From Heligmosomoides polygyrus polygyrus (lineage: Eukaryota > Nematoda > Chromadorea > Rhabditida > Heligmosomidae), in contig OX377201.1 of NCBI GenBank assembly GCA_947396885.1, positions 29,179,923 through 29,243,922 of the forward strand: a stretch of DNA of 64,000 nt, given 5' to 3'. Positions 32,864-45,347 of this stretch are shown piece after piece. The first letter of the stretch is position 1. Every line of letters begins with the position of its first letter. Both the position numbers and the translations under genes were made by a program. The notes under the pieces were generated by a model. The model did not search any database, was not told the origin of the DNA, and worked only from the letters and a program-made list of their open reading frames with translations.

Positions 32864-34754
32864 AGCTCATAAGAGTAGGGCGGGCCAACTCCCAACGAGC
32901 CAGAACATCACCGCTACGCCACCGCCGCTATTGCTGGCTTATTCTTCTCAGCTCCTAACTCTGTCCACCAAAGATTACTTCAGATCTTTAGCAGTTCCTG
33001 TCCAAAGATCATTTGGCTACCTAAATCTAACGAAGCACACGCTGATGTCACTTGAACGTGAATTATTCTATACAATTTGACTAGAACCGGTCTTTATGCC
33101 TTTCTTTGCACACGTATAGACAGGGATGTGCCGATGTTTTTTGTGGAAAAAGTCACGGAAGAGCTCAGAAGAATGGCGGCAAACCAGAATACCAAGCGTA
33201 CAAAACCCGTCGCTTCACTAAATTTATCACAAAGTATCCAAAATGACTGTAATAACTAGATTACAACTAAAGGGCTTTTGCAGAAAGCAGGTGTAATTCT
33301 TCCTGAGGGAGGTAAATGCTGCATAAAAGATCTTTGTGTTCGTAACATCAGTTAGGCGAATTTTTAGTTATCACTAGTACAAGATTTAAGTTTGTGCAAA
33401 CTTTATAATAGTATGGCCTCTTTCCAAGATCCTTTCTAGTGGCCGAATTTGTCAATCTTGGGTCAAAGACAAGAAATCCTCTTCTGCAGGCGGACATGCC
33501 TCCCCAGAAGAATAACTGGATGAGGTGTGTGACGAGTTCCACAACATGGGTGTGCCTTCCTTCCCCATCGCATACCCATGGAGCTTTACCTGGAAAGTGA
33601 TGATAGTATCCTAGGAATACTCCAGAACAACGACCCAAATTAAAGGTTCAAGCTAGGAGATCCAGGGCGTAAAGATGTGCGTAATCTTCTGATTAGGAAA
33701 GCAGAGCCTTGACTAAAACGCCCATGAAAAATTTTTCGGCTTTAGGGTATTTTAGAGCACATCATATTCAAACAGTCGGTAGACCAGGTGTCGTACATCA
33801 CTCCACCATCCCATTCCGAGGCTATGTCCACAATTTCTCTCTGAGATCGAAGATGGATTGTATAATAATGAGAAGTGAAAGCTACTCTGAAGTGGTTCGT
33901 TTCGCCACCTATCTGTGGACGAACCATTTTCTGTCATAGCTCCTTCCCGGTGATTCATAGTTGTGCTCGACCTATTTGATTAGGTATTGGAGTGATTTTT
34001 ATTTGGATTCTTTTTTATCAAATTTTCGAATTTATTCCATTCGATTATTCGAATCGATATTGGAATCCGAATATCCAGGCTGTTGCGCTTTTCAAATGTA
34101 ATTGAATTCAAATATTCAAACAAAATCGCCTTTTCCGAATGAGCTCGAATCCGAATAATCAAAATTTGTGAGCATTCGTAACCGTTGGAATATTCGGGAA
34201 ATCTTCGAGAGCATAATTATGGTGATACGGATGACTATAACTTGTAGACTGATCCATTACTCTGCAAATCGCAATAATCATCACGCCGATTCTTCCGGGA
34301 AACTTTTTCCTTGAAGGGGAAGTGCAATTCCTGGGCGTTCTTTTATGCAGTTGCTTTGCTTCTAATTTCGATGGAGAAGTGTGGGTAATTTGAAGGACTG
34401 TTTTGCACCGCACATTTGCGCTCTCGGCGACCAAGTTGGTTATCACACTGTTCGAACATCGGATTAGTGATCGGCGACCCCTTTCGAATTCAATCGTAAA
34501 CTCGATGCGGAGTAGTTTTCCTTGGCCCGCCTTCGGCTCAGGTTCCAGTCGTGGGTAATTAATTCAAAGCGGTTAATGTTTCGTCATAAATCGTCTCCAC
34601 AAGTCATCATTTCCGCTCCGTCTTCCAGTCCAGAAAAGCGGGACACGAAGCACGGAACGGAAGGCCGTGAAGTCACAGGTAACCGGAATTCGGAATACGA
34701 TGGCGGAAATTTCGCACATCCGTGCACGTAGGCAGCGGCTCCTGTTTATATACA
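32864..34754. other. No gene; AT-rich TTCGAAT-type repeat at 33985-34180
   Basis: Short open frames only. At about 33985-34180 the sequence is dense in TTCGAAT and ATTCGAAT motifs, and CGGATAT-type motifs recur at 35616-35765 beyond the mariner. They may be two parts of one older repeat. Confidence 0.35.
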
Positions 34755-35607
34755 TAAGGTTGTCCCACACGGAATGTCGCATACATTGTGGCCTTCCTTT
34801 CACAGTTATTCGCATTGGTTGTGAGCTCACTTAAGGTTAGTTTTTCACGGCGTTTCATCTTCTATGTTTTCCATTTCTCATACTTCATTCCCTCATTGGT
34901 TTCTAAAATTATTGCCTACAGACTACAATGGACCAGAAAATAATTGTGCGCGCGTGCCTCCTCCACGACTTCAAATTGAAGAAATCCGCTACAGAATCGC
35001 ATCGTTCGTTGATAGCTGCATTAGGCTAAGACGTCGTTTCCACAGGACAATGCGAGCAGTTGTTTCAGCCGCTGGCGACGAAAGTCTTGAAGACGAAAAG
35101 CACGGAGAACAGGCGCCTATCCTGGAAACGACCTTTCACGGACTGCCGCTGAAGCTGATCCGACAAGATCGACTGGGAAGCTTGCAGTAGAGCTTGCCTG
35201 CTCCAAATCCTATTCCAAATCCTGCTCCAAATTTAAATCCAAATCAAGTTGACACGTCCTCTACCAACTTGCCGCTGCTCATGCGAGGCCACATATCGCA
35301 AAAGTCGTCCAGCAGATTTTGAGGAACTTGGTTGGACCGTTTTGCCTCATCCGTCGTATGTCCCTGATATTGCCCCATCCGACTACCACATATTCCGCTC
35401 GATGCAGAACGACTTGAAGAAGTTCGCCGACTGCGAGGAAATCCGCGTTTGGTTGATCAAATTCCTCGAATCCAGTCTTTGCGTGTACGTTGAGGAAAGG
35501 TTGTTGATAATTGTGGAGAATATATTACAAAATTAGGTTTCCTTTTAATTCCTCTGTATGAGTTTAACTTTTCGGTTTGAATCGACATTCCGCGTGGGAC
35601 ACCCTAA
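34755..35607 (+). mobile_element. Deleted mariner-family element with TIRs
   Basis: Ends are AAGGTTGTCCCACACGGAAT on the left and, reverse-complemented, TTAGGGTGTCCCACGCGGAA on the right with TA outside. The transposase begins at ATG 34928 (VRACLLHDFKLKKSATESHR), shifts frame (DESLEDEKHGEQ), and ends with LGWTVLPHPSYVPDIAPSDY then HIFRSMQNDLKKF. The third catalytic Asp (APSD) is intact. The middle, with the first catalytic acid, is deleted. At about 850 bp the element is non-autonomous. Confidence 0.8.
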
Positions 35608-37403
35608 TACATACAAAGGATCCGGTAATTGGATGTTTCGGATAACGCTAATTTTGGAGCCGGATTTTTAAAAATGAATCGGATAAGGGGTAATTTCGCG
35701 GGCTTCAAATTTTTGGATCATTTGAATCAGTATATCCGAATAGGGTATCCAAAAACGAATCATTCGGACCCAATGTGTGCTTATGACCTTGTAGCTGCAG
35801 TACATTCACATGAGTCGAATTTTATTTCGAGATTTAGAGCACAAGTCAAGGAAGCCATATTTGGAAACTGTGCCGCTAAACATTACAATCATGAACAAGG
35901 CAGGAAAGTAACTTCAAATGCAAGGTGAGAGTGATACAAACCCGGTGGAAGCTTAAAGAAAACACAGAACATCCTTGGAATCAGTCGAAGAGCAGTGCTA
36001 CCTGCTTAATAAGCATTTGCTCAGAGAGCAATGCTATTGTGTGAATGTGGCAGTGGAAGGCCGTCACGCTTCCACCACGTCACTCGCTTTAGTTGGAATA
36101 AGGCGAGAGGAATGCAACATAAACAAAGCACAATGTGGTTAACATACGAATCTCTACACAGAATTATCACTGTTCAAGACGAGAATTTCCTGAAGCGTTA
36201 TGGTGCCTTCCTTTCCCCTCGACCGATAGAATGTACTTCTCACTTTCCCTTTAGGAACAACACCCTAGCTGCCGTGGGGAAACGATGAGCATATCACATA
36301 AAATGCAGTAGTAACGGCACAGTTATGGAACTGCCAGTCGATAAAAGAACACGATACGACTACTTGACTATTGTGACAAATTGTGAATTATGTGGAAAAC
36401 GCAGAGAGCAAAGAGCAGAGCTCATTATCTCCGTGTAAAAATAAGCGTTTTAATATAAAAAGAATGTGAACGCTCGTGCTTCGGAACCGAACGCCATGTC
36501 GTCTACTAGTCAGTGTTCCTCATTGAAGAATTGTTGCGAATTTTAAAGGCGAAAATATTGTTAGTGATGCCAGATCTTGCCGCCCTACAGGCTTGGTCAG
36601 CACTTTAATGCCAGCTTAAAAGCCTCTGCATCCTAAAAAGGTTGATGGAAAAGAAAAGAAAACTGAGTTGGAGTGCGAGCTCTGGAGATGAGCGCCAGAC
36701 AAAGCGTTAGGCACAAAATGAGCAATTCGGTACGGGCTCGTTGTGATTTGCATCTATTTCTGGTCTTTTCATACTTCTTGGAAGCACAGTGTGCCATCTT
36801 CCTAACAATTCCATATTTTTCACTTTTTGAGTACGTTTTTTGTGAATGGAGGGAACTCGAATAAACAGAACCTTGATCGTGCTACGAATGTCTATCTAGC
36901 CTTAAGAATTCAAGGAGAAGAAATTCAAGATGAAATCAACAGTTGATAGTCTAAAACCGACCAAACGTAATCATATCTCATGAAAAAAGTTAATGGAATA
37001 TCTCCTATGCGTAAGTGCTCAATTAGCTGAAGGCTGGTGAATAACTGAATTTATGCTACAAAGAACGTGTAACCAATGGATGTGTTGTATCCAAATTTCT
37101 TCTTCTTTTTTTAGATTGGTCAGCAAATTTCTACCCGCCTTCTCATTCAGAATATCTATTTGGAGTATAAAAACACGTTGTTCGAGGAGTGGATTAAAAT
37201 GGCAGAAGAAATTTGTGAAGGCTAATAGAATGACCACAAAACTTGCCCATAACTCTGGCAAACGATGCATCTTCACTCTTCTGCGGAGCGAAACACGAAA
37301 CCTAAGCTGGTGCTTTTGTTCGAGCAGCCCTACAGCAGCTCTCTTTTCTCGTTCTCGCCATCAAGTGATGGTGCGTCGAAAACGTCGGTACATGGAGCGA
37401 CTC
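35608..37403. other. Region downstream of the UNC-93-like gene, no other gene recognised
   Basis: AT-rich DNA following the stop of the minus-strand gene. A poly(A) signal-like motif could not be singled out. Open frames at 35629-35928 and 36031-36288 show no domains. Confidence 0.35.
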
Positions 37404-40400
37404 TCACACGCCGTTCGGCGAGCTGGCCGTCTTTTTCGGATCGAGTTGTTCCACTGGCGACACGACGTCATCGGAAGTGTTCGTCCTTCTCACCACAATC
37501 ACAAAACAGGTGCTGCCGATCACAAGGCTCGTCGAGAGCACCGCTGTCCAGGCGGTAACCGTCATGTACGGCGAGAGGTAGAGGACGATACAGGAGGCGA
37601 TGCACTGGAATGAACTGTGTTATTCCCCGAGTAGATGACGATGCCTTGGTTAACAGCCCTTGAGGCTGATTCGCTATTTTTTCGCCGGCTACTTTGGAGC
37701 GATTCTCCTGCATGGTAAATGTGGCTCGTCAGCAACTCGCCTGAGATCTATTATTTTGGACAGAAACTTTCGCCATTTTGACTTCTAATTTCAAACCATC
37801 ACAACATCAGTTCATTTTCTTCGAGTCTGAAGGGCTGGTAACGAGTTTGGAAACCCTTATAGCAATGTCTTGTTGCCAACAAATACAGTCTGCGTGCATT
37901 AGTTGAGATTGCCGCTCTAACGTGAAGGAACCTTTACAAAACAGAGCAGGGCACATTTTCATATTCATGCCTTATTACCAGATTTTCTTCAGCATATCCC
38001 GATTTACTATAGGTACACCTATTACGGGCACATGTAGCGCAGTCGGAGAAGGCGCCGACTGTCGCGTGCACCCGATACCAGGTTCCTGGTTCGGATTTCC
38101 CGCCCAGGCCAACCAAGCCTTCCATCCCTCCGGGGTCGGTGAATTGGTACCAGACTTGTCTGGGAAGGATAAAGCGCTGACTTGTACATCGGCTGGCCAC
38201 CGCAAGTCATTGTATGGCCAAATACGCATTCATGTCGCCTCCACGACATCTCGTACAAGTAGAATGCGTGGCGCATCCCAAAAGGGGTTGAATAACGCCG
38301 TCCCTTATCCTTTATCCTTTGTCCTTTACACCTATTACATTTCATTGTAAACTACACCAACAGTAAACCATCAGAGACAAACCAAAGGAGATTGTTTTAT
38401 CAGAGTTATTCATTTTCATTTCTTTATCCTTATAAAAAAAGTTTTTTCGAAAAGATTCGTTTTTGTCCTATTAAAAAATAATTGATAATTTGAATATGGC
38501 CAACAAACTCGCAATGGTTAGAGAAAATAGCCTTCTCTGAAAATGTTTCAGAAAGCATTTTCTACCATTATTCATGAAGCGATCTTATACTGTTATTGTT
38601 CATGCCTTATTACCAACTATTTCGAAAAAACTGTTATTTCGAAAAAAATCGTTTTTATCTCTCTAAAAGAGAAATGAGAGGTCGCCGTTAGCACACCAAT
38701 TTGTCGAGGCCTCAATAAGGGATAAAGGATAAAGGAGGGCGCTACTCAACCCCTTTTGGGATGCTCCACGCAGTCTAGTTCTGCGGGATGTGGAGGCGAT
38801 TTGATTGTGCATTTGGCCATACAATGACTTGTGGTCAGCCGATGAACAAGCCAGCAACTTAACATTCCCACACAAGACTGGTGCTAATTCACCAACCCCG
38901 GAGGAATGGAAGGTTTGGTTGGCCTGGGTGGGAAATTCGGACCAGGAACCTGGATTTGGGTGACCGACGGCACCTCCTCCGGTGAACTTCTTTCTTTTTC
39001 CTGTGCAAGAAGGCGTCTCGGCAGCAAAATTAAGGGAATACTGCTTAGGTTTCTCCTCGACCTAATTCTCTGTATGATCGTGAATGTCGAAAACAGCTTT
39101 TTGTTATTCTAAGGTTTTATATCTCTGTATAAAAATATCTCCTGTCAGTATTTCACTGCTGATAATGCCTTCACAACTTAGCACTCAAATTTCGATTCAA
39201 TTCCAAGTATTTCCGAAATTTAAGCATAAAACTTCGGCTAACATGAAAATTGAGGTTTTCTGCTGGGAGGAAAAGTGCGTAAACTCTTCAGTTTTGCAGT
39301 CATCTCACGTATGGTACCGAAACCTCCTGTGAAGCGTGGAGCAGAAAACAATGGTGGGAATATTCAAGGCACTAAAACGGCGCGAATATTCACTCCGACC
39401 CAATACTCCCAACAAGCCAGTGCTTTACTTTTTCTGTTTTCGTGCAAGTGGATCTTGATGGAAACGAACCATGTGGATTCTGGTCAGCGAGAAAACCTCC
39501 ATGCGGTACTGCGGCACCGCCTTCTGGCAAATCACAGCTCGAGCCATGGTCAAGGTGAAGTCCGCCAGACCGACCAGGTAGCCGAAAACGCATGCCAGTG
39601 TACGACTATAAAAACGTGCCATTAAAAAGCAGAAGAACGAAAGCATCGTATTAATCAAGAGAACTTTCACTGATCAATTTCTGAACGAAACATAGTGCAC
39701 AAGCATTCAGTTAATTTTGAATTTGTCATGCTTATCACTTGTTTACAGGAGAAATGTAAATATGAATAAAATATAAGAATAACGAAATCAATTAAAAATA
39801 CAGTACGAATATAATAGCGCAAGTGCTCCGACACGCCTGTCGGCGTGTCTCGCACTTGCGCGCTTCGCGCGACCTTACGATTAGAGAGTCACTAAGCCAA
39901 GATCACTCACTTCAAGCAGCTGCTCTGTTTGTGCAGCCTTCTCGGCTCCTTAGCAGTAAAAAGAGGTATTTGAAAACCTTAGTAATTTCGAACCTTGGTC
40001 TACCTTCTTTAAGATCAGGTGAGTAGTTCCTCGATATGAAGCCGTCCTTCTCTCCCTCCCTCCATCCTCAACATTTCTTCAACGTCGGCACTACCTTCAG
40101 ACAGTTCAGAAATGTAATTCATTTGCGTTAATCAGTGCTTTCTTCCTCAGACAGTTGTGGAGCACTCCTTCGGCCATAGTACCCGCGTGTCTCCCACCCC
40201 CTCCCCACCCCGATCGGTTTAAATCTGGGAGAAAACCACCGGTCAGGACCTCGATTAGCCCCAGGGCTGAAGTTTCGTGCCGCTTGAACGACATCCGCAA
40301 AAACCGATAATATCGATCGATATCGATTGTCTCCCCTGCTGTGAAGGCCTTCCGTGATAATCTAAATGCCCAGGCACGGTTGCCGACGTCTTCCGCACGT

Positions 40401-43400
40401 CTACGGCTTACCATGCACGGTCGTCGACATGTTCTGCTCGTCTACTGAGTCGCTAGGCGCGTAGAAGTCGTCTGGGTATTTGCCGCTAATTTCTTGCCTT
40501 AATTTGTGTCCCGTAATTTCTCCTATTTTATGACTCATCGTCGATCGATAGTGTGACTCATCGCTTAGCGGATTATTATATAGTATATGATATATGATAG
40601 CATGATGAGGCAAAATAAAGCAAATGCGCCGCACGGCAGAGCTGGGAAGAAACAATGAAGTATGACCCACAGACACGTCTGTCGAGCCCTCGTCATATGG
40701 GTGCCACCACCCGCCTGGCAGTGAGATGTCGATGGTAAACAACAGTATTGGAAAATTGCCAAATGTCCCTCAAACTTACAGAATGAAGTACACAAAGTCC
40801 AAGGGGGTAACTTCGGACCAAAAATCCTTCCTCTTTTATACATAGGGCGATTTGGTGGCCACTAATTACTCCCCCTTTGTAGAACTTGTCCCCCATTACT
40901 ACTGTTCCCCTTCAGTGATCTTCCTTAGCGGACGACATGTTCGGCACGTCTTCTGAATCCTCAGGCCGCTTTCGGCACGTCTTCTTTAATTTGTTCAATA
41001 TCGATTGATGGTGATCTACGCTTCAAAAACGAACTTCACAATCATGTTGGGCGACCTCGATTACCTCCAGGGCTGAAGTTTCGGACCGCTTGGACGACAT
41101 CCATAAATAATCGATAATTGATCGATATCGATCGAAGGTGATCTACACTTCAAAAACGATCTTCATAATCATGTTCGGCGACCTCGATTACCCCCAGGGC
41201 TGAAGTTGGCGACGTGTTCGGAACGTCTACGGCTCGCCATGCACGGTCGCCGACGTGTTCGGTACGTCTACGGCTCGCCATGCACGGTCGCCGACGTGTT
41301 CGGCACGTCTACTGCATCGCCTGGCACGTAGAAGGCGTCTTGGTATTTTCCGCTATTTTCTTGCCTTATTTTGTGCCCCGTAACTTCCCGTAATTTCCCC
41401 TATTTTATGACTCATCGCGTCGATCGATAGTGTGATTCATCGCTTGGCGGATTATTATGGAGTATGATAATTATGCATAAATAAAATTGAGTTGCGACGT
41501 TCTCGAAAAATAGTTGTATTTGAACACAGATGTATAATAGATAAGCATGGTATAACTAGCGACTGGTAGTCTAGTAGTTAATGTTGTCTTATTAAGCTGA
41601 CAGCCAAAAGTGTTATCAACTCCATTTAATTCAGCTTAAGTTTTGGCGGCTTCGCGTTCGCTAGCGTCCTAAAAAGTTGAAAACTGTTTGTGAAAGCGCC
41701 CTCCTAAACACCATTTTGCCCTACAGAATACTATTCCTAAGGAGATATAGAGGCAAAATCCGACGAGATGGTTACGAAGGAACGACTGACAATCGAGGTG
41801 GATGCCGAGTCACCGAATCCGAACCTGTACATGGGTGAATGAGCCAGCCCGCGAGTCAACCGTACTTAAGCCCCTGAGGGGAGGAGGGTGGGACCGAACA
41901 GATAAGAACCCGGTGAGCTCGACGAAGGGTGCCAGCTCTTGGGTTGCCGATCGACACCCCTCCTTCCGATTGACATGAAGATTCCTAGCCTTGATCCAGA
42001 GCACCTCAAGCGTCTTGAGAGCCTATGTTTTCATTCTCTCGAGTTAGAACCGACACAGACACCTGCACCATTGCGCCTGCATGGCATTGAACCTTGGATT
42101 CTCCCTAAGGAGTGTGAACATTGCCTAATCTGAAGCCGCCCAAAACCCTGATGCATAAGGTCCTACCCGTATTCCCTATGTAGACCTCAGTACATTCATT
42201 GCACGACATATCGTAAACTACTCTAGACGTTATGCAAGCCCGCTCCTTCCCAGACTACACTAAACGGAGTGGGACATGTTCTGTTGTAGGTAGGGTTCCG
42301 AACCAACTGCGCCTTCAAGGTTGTGGAAGGGATATTAATGACCATCGCCGTGTCTTGAAGTTCTTCCGTGCGCACACCCTTTCGTATTTCCCTGCTCACC
42401 TCGTTTGAAATGAAGGGCACAGAGAAAGTACCTTGCCACTGTCCTCTTCGCGACGAGATACAGTGGCTTCTGACTGTGCCTCCTGTGCCACAGCTGCACC
42501 GGGTACCCTTTACTCCCTGTAGTGTTTTGGAACACGCTGGACCACACTTTTGCCTTTTGTTTTAGGAGGCGCTGGCAGTTTTTTTTTTTGCATCCCGAAT
42601 TGAGGTTCTTGACTGGTCTGGGCTTCACTGGTGCCCAGGTCAGTGAAGTCTTCCATCCCTCCTTGATCTCCTCTTATATTGTCTGGGAAGGATAAGCATT
42701 GACTTTTCTGTCACCTGGCCGCTCATAGTTTTCTAAGTTGCGACTCCTGTCCCTCGTATTGGATTTCGCCGAAATCTAGTCGTACTTCGTGACGTCACCA
42801 CACCATTTTTGACGACCTAGTCCACGTGACAGCATCTCTGCTTCTCAGACATCGATAAGGCATGGAACTTCTGGGACTGTCCCTCATCTGCGTGAGCGGA
42901 GCTCGCTCCGAGCATCGAACTCTCGATTCTCATCTGCGCGACCCCGATCGCATGTTTATCCTGCTTTCGAATGGCCCACGTCTCAGAGGCAAACGTTAGC
43001 ACCAAAAGAACAGTAAAGTCCAATAGGAGGGCATGGAACCGGACGTTCTTCGTCTTCTTCACGACCTCTTCGACGCTCTTGAAAGCTCCCAAGCCGCTCT
43101 TTTCCTCCTGCCCAGCTCCGGTGATAGGTTATTGGCCATATTGACTTCACAACCTAGACACACGCAGCTGGAGCATTCGGAGGTTTACGTTCCGACTCCA
43201 TCAAATCCACTACAAGACCGAGAACGGGGCACCCTGTTCATGTCTTGCGAACATGGTATTAACAAAATTTGTAAAAAAAAACATGACAGCTGCATTAATT
43301 ACAAATGACCAGTTCGACCTTCCCATTTTCATTATTTATCTTCCGTACCAATAATTGAACGAATTAGTATTAATTAGTACTGCTAAGTGCTATAGAAAAA

Positions 43401-45347
43401 AGCAAACCTCACAGGGAAACTGCATCACTGTTAAACTCTACACTGATTCCTAAGTAGTAGAATGTGTAGAAAAGTGTAAAATAGCTTTACAATGTTTTCG
43501 TGTGAAAACGATGGCCAAATCCGCTTCAAACGGTATAAATAGAGGCACATTATTTCAGCCTTTAAAGGGGTTCAGATCATGTAGATGGCTATGTTAAGGC
43601 GTTCAAAACTTGCCTTGGTGTGAACCAGAGTGCAGCTCCATGGGTAGGCTCGATGGTTGCTCGCTCGGGAACAGAGAGTTGGAACAGAGCTAGGGCGGTG
43701 GCGACTGCGATGACATGTAGGGCGATAGTGACGATCAGCTTGTAGGAGTGGCATCGCTTAATCAGCGGTCGAATGAAAAGTCCGCCTGAAATTTGACGAC
43801 CCCTTCGAGACACTGCTGACGAAAGCTCCCAATGCTGCAACATGACCTTGTCCACACGCGGAAACAGTGACCGTTTCAAAGATACGGAATTCTGTAGCGC
43901 AGAAGCTTAAATCCATTACAACAACAGCCACTACTTTCGCGCTGAAGGAGTGCCATCGTCGAAGGGGAAGAGCTTTCTTGAAGGGAATCTGAGCTTCGTC
44001 CCACCTGAGAACTCTGCCATTCCAACGAAGACGCTGTAGAGCGCCACAATGAAGACGTCCTGTGAGAGAGAGGCCGTGAAGGACAGCGTTGTCGGATAGA
44101 TGCCGAGGAAGAGCGAGACGAGCAGTCCCATATGGATGAAGGTGAACGTCAACAGAATCATATTCGGATGAATAGACGTCTTAGCTAGGGCTTCTGTAAG
44201 AAATGTTCTGTGAGCAGCGGCTTTTCGCCAACAAAACCTCAGCACCAAACTTACTGAACTGATTCCTAAAGCTAGGGATAATCCGCGGTGAATTGCTGGC
44301 AATACTGTCGTACTGCTTCGTCGGAAGTAAGGCGAATATCACAACCGATACCAGTGTCAGTCCAAAGAAGGTGCCGTAAATAGCCTGCAACAGTGTGCTT
44401 TAAACACTATCCTCAATACGCACTTCCTCTACAAACATCACAGAACTTTCTAACGCGATCGAAATGCTGTGAAAACTATCCAATAATAGTCACCTGAATG
44501 TGGTTCTCGGAAAAGGATCGATAGTAGGACGGCGTTTCGGTTGCTTCTGCTGGGAATATGTTGAACACTATCAGCAGTGCAATACCTCCGACCAGCATAC
44601 TGAAAGTGAGTATGGTTAGGAATTAATCACGTTGACCACTGACATCTGCCTAGGATACCCCAAACCCCATACCCAGAGGAGTTCCTTCTAAGCTCTTCTT
44701 ACTCTTTCCTTGAATCTTCTAGGTCTTTGACTTACAACTGGGTCGTACAAACCTAGAATGCCCCACGGCCGTCTCGATGCCACTGTTGGACTCAACCGTC
44801 CTTCTTGAGGAGTGCTCCGCTAGGTAGGCGCCCTCGCCATTGTTGTACACTGAAACTCCTGTGATCAGTTGAACAGCGTCGAGAATGGAACCTTCTGAGT
44901 GTTTCACCTACATGAGCAGGCAATGCCCATCATGATCTGCGACCCATAAAAGTAGAAAGAGTTGATGTAGAAGAATCCCAGGTGATAAACGCCGAAGAAG
45001 ATGGTCGACAGGACTAGAATCCATTTCGAGGCTAGATAGTGCTGAAGGGAAGCTGTGAAGAGGCTGGAAACCGCGAACGCCGTGTAGTGGATGGCTTGTC
45101 TGAAATCAAGTGCGGACTTAGACCAACAGCTAATGCTTCCATGGTAGTGGGGCTAAACATCGGGAAGCGTTTCTCACCCGTAGTATCCGGCGAATCCCGA
45201 TATCCGATGTGGATCCTTGTGATGTACCGAGTGTATCACCGACTCGCAGATGAAGGACTGCGTGTGGTAGCCGAGGTACATAAACAGGGTACCCAAGCCC
45301 AGCATGTAGACCGAAAGCAACTCATGACGCCGTGGGCTAAGTTGCAT
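37404..45347 (-). CDS. UNC-93-like multi-pass membrane protein (nine coding exons)
   Basis: Exons (high to low): 45347-45178, 45099-44912, 44849-44753, 44599-44494, 44384-44255, 44193-44005, 43785-43614, 39605-39470, 37604-37404. All junction phases match, giving 1389 nt and 462 residues, a normal family length. Family features include an N-terminal SVYMLGLGTLFMYLGY helix, GFAGYYGQAIHYTAF, YNNGEGAYLAEHSS (about residues 120-133), SIHPNMILLTFTFIHMGLL, the helix SYKLIVTIALHVIAVATALA, WFTPSRTLACVFGYLVGLAD, and a last helix before a hydrophilic tail. In C. elegans UNC-93 regulates a two-pore K+ channel; paralogues are poorly known. The ATG at 45347 directly follows CCGTTCCAG, so it may be trans-spliced there, or an upstream exon may exist. 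Acceptors end in AG; donors are GT except intron 7 (AAG|GCAAGT). Confidence 0.88.
38026..38326 (+). repeat. SINE-A, full copy with 12-bp target duplication (reference copy)
   Basis: It lies in intron 8 of the UNC-93-like gene, antisense to it. TACACCTATTAC repeats exactly at 38014-38025 and 38327-38338. The head starts GGGCACATGTAGCGCAGTCG; the A-box-like TGTAGCGCAGTCGG is at 38033 and the B-box-like GGTTCGGATTTCC at 38088. The body ends GTGGCGCATCCC, AAAGGGGTTGAATAACGCC and CCTTATCC/CTTTATCC units. Confidence 0.92.
38715..38988 (-). repeat. SINE-A, head-damaged copy
   Basis: Intron 8. The tail GGATAAAGGATAAAGGAGGG is at the low end, and the body is typical. The head stops in GGCACCTCCTCCGG, so the A box is damaged. 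Confidence 0.8.
39817..39861. repeat. GC-rich hairpin in intron 7
   Basis: GCGCAAGTGC pairs with GCACTTGCGC, and GACACGCC pairs with GGCGTGTC around a 3-nt TGT loop. A second small hairpin, CGCGCTTCGCGCG, follows at once. It stands out in AT-rich DNA. Function unknown. Confidence 0.6.
40180..41480. repeat. Intronic block of direct and tandem repeats
   Basis: About 200 bp at 40382-40585 recurs at 41290-41470 (shared GTATTT..CCGCTA.TTTCTTGCC, TTTTATGACTCATCG, GATCGATAGTGTGA). A block with GACCTCGATTA.CCCCAGGG occurs three times (40247, 41051, 41182), with TCGATATCGAT palindromes. A 41-bp unit (CGGCTCGCCATGCACGGTCG) is tandem at 41206-41310. Not coding. Confidence 0.75.
41750..42630 (-). pseudogene. 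Penelope-like element C-terminal remnant with GIY-YIG nuclease
   Basis: Located in intron 7, same strand as the host gene. The minus strand reads ISNEVSREIRKGVRTEELQD, RNPTYNRTCPTPFSVV, then the nuclease core VVYDMSCNECTEVYIGNTGR (the GIY-YIG motif appears as VVY...YIG). After a damaged part comes LWIKARNLHVNRKEGCRSAT then QELAPFVEL. Several frameshifts and stops are present. The RT part is absent. Confidence 0.8.
42635..42740 (+). repeat. SINE-A, middle fragment
   Basis: GTGCCCAGGTCAGTGAAG, CTTCCATCCCTCC, TGTCTGGGAAGGATAAGC and CACCTGGCCGCTCAT match the SINE-A body. Both ends are missing. Confidence 0.5.
42745..43205 (-). pseudogene. RTE C-terminal fragment in intron 7
   Basis: The minus strand reads GAFKSVEEVVKKTKNVRFHA, LLLDFTVLLVLTFASETWAI and RKQDKHAIGV, followed by a decayed SSMLGAS region. 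It corresponds to the part after the RT of the 3735-6627 copy. Confidence 0.85.

Noticed and set aside
41810..42133. A separate plus-strand gene in intron 7
   Set aside because: The opposite strand reads the Penelope-like C-terminus (KARNLHVNRKEG), which explains the sequence.
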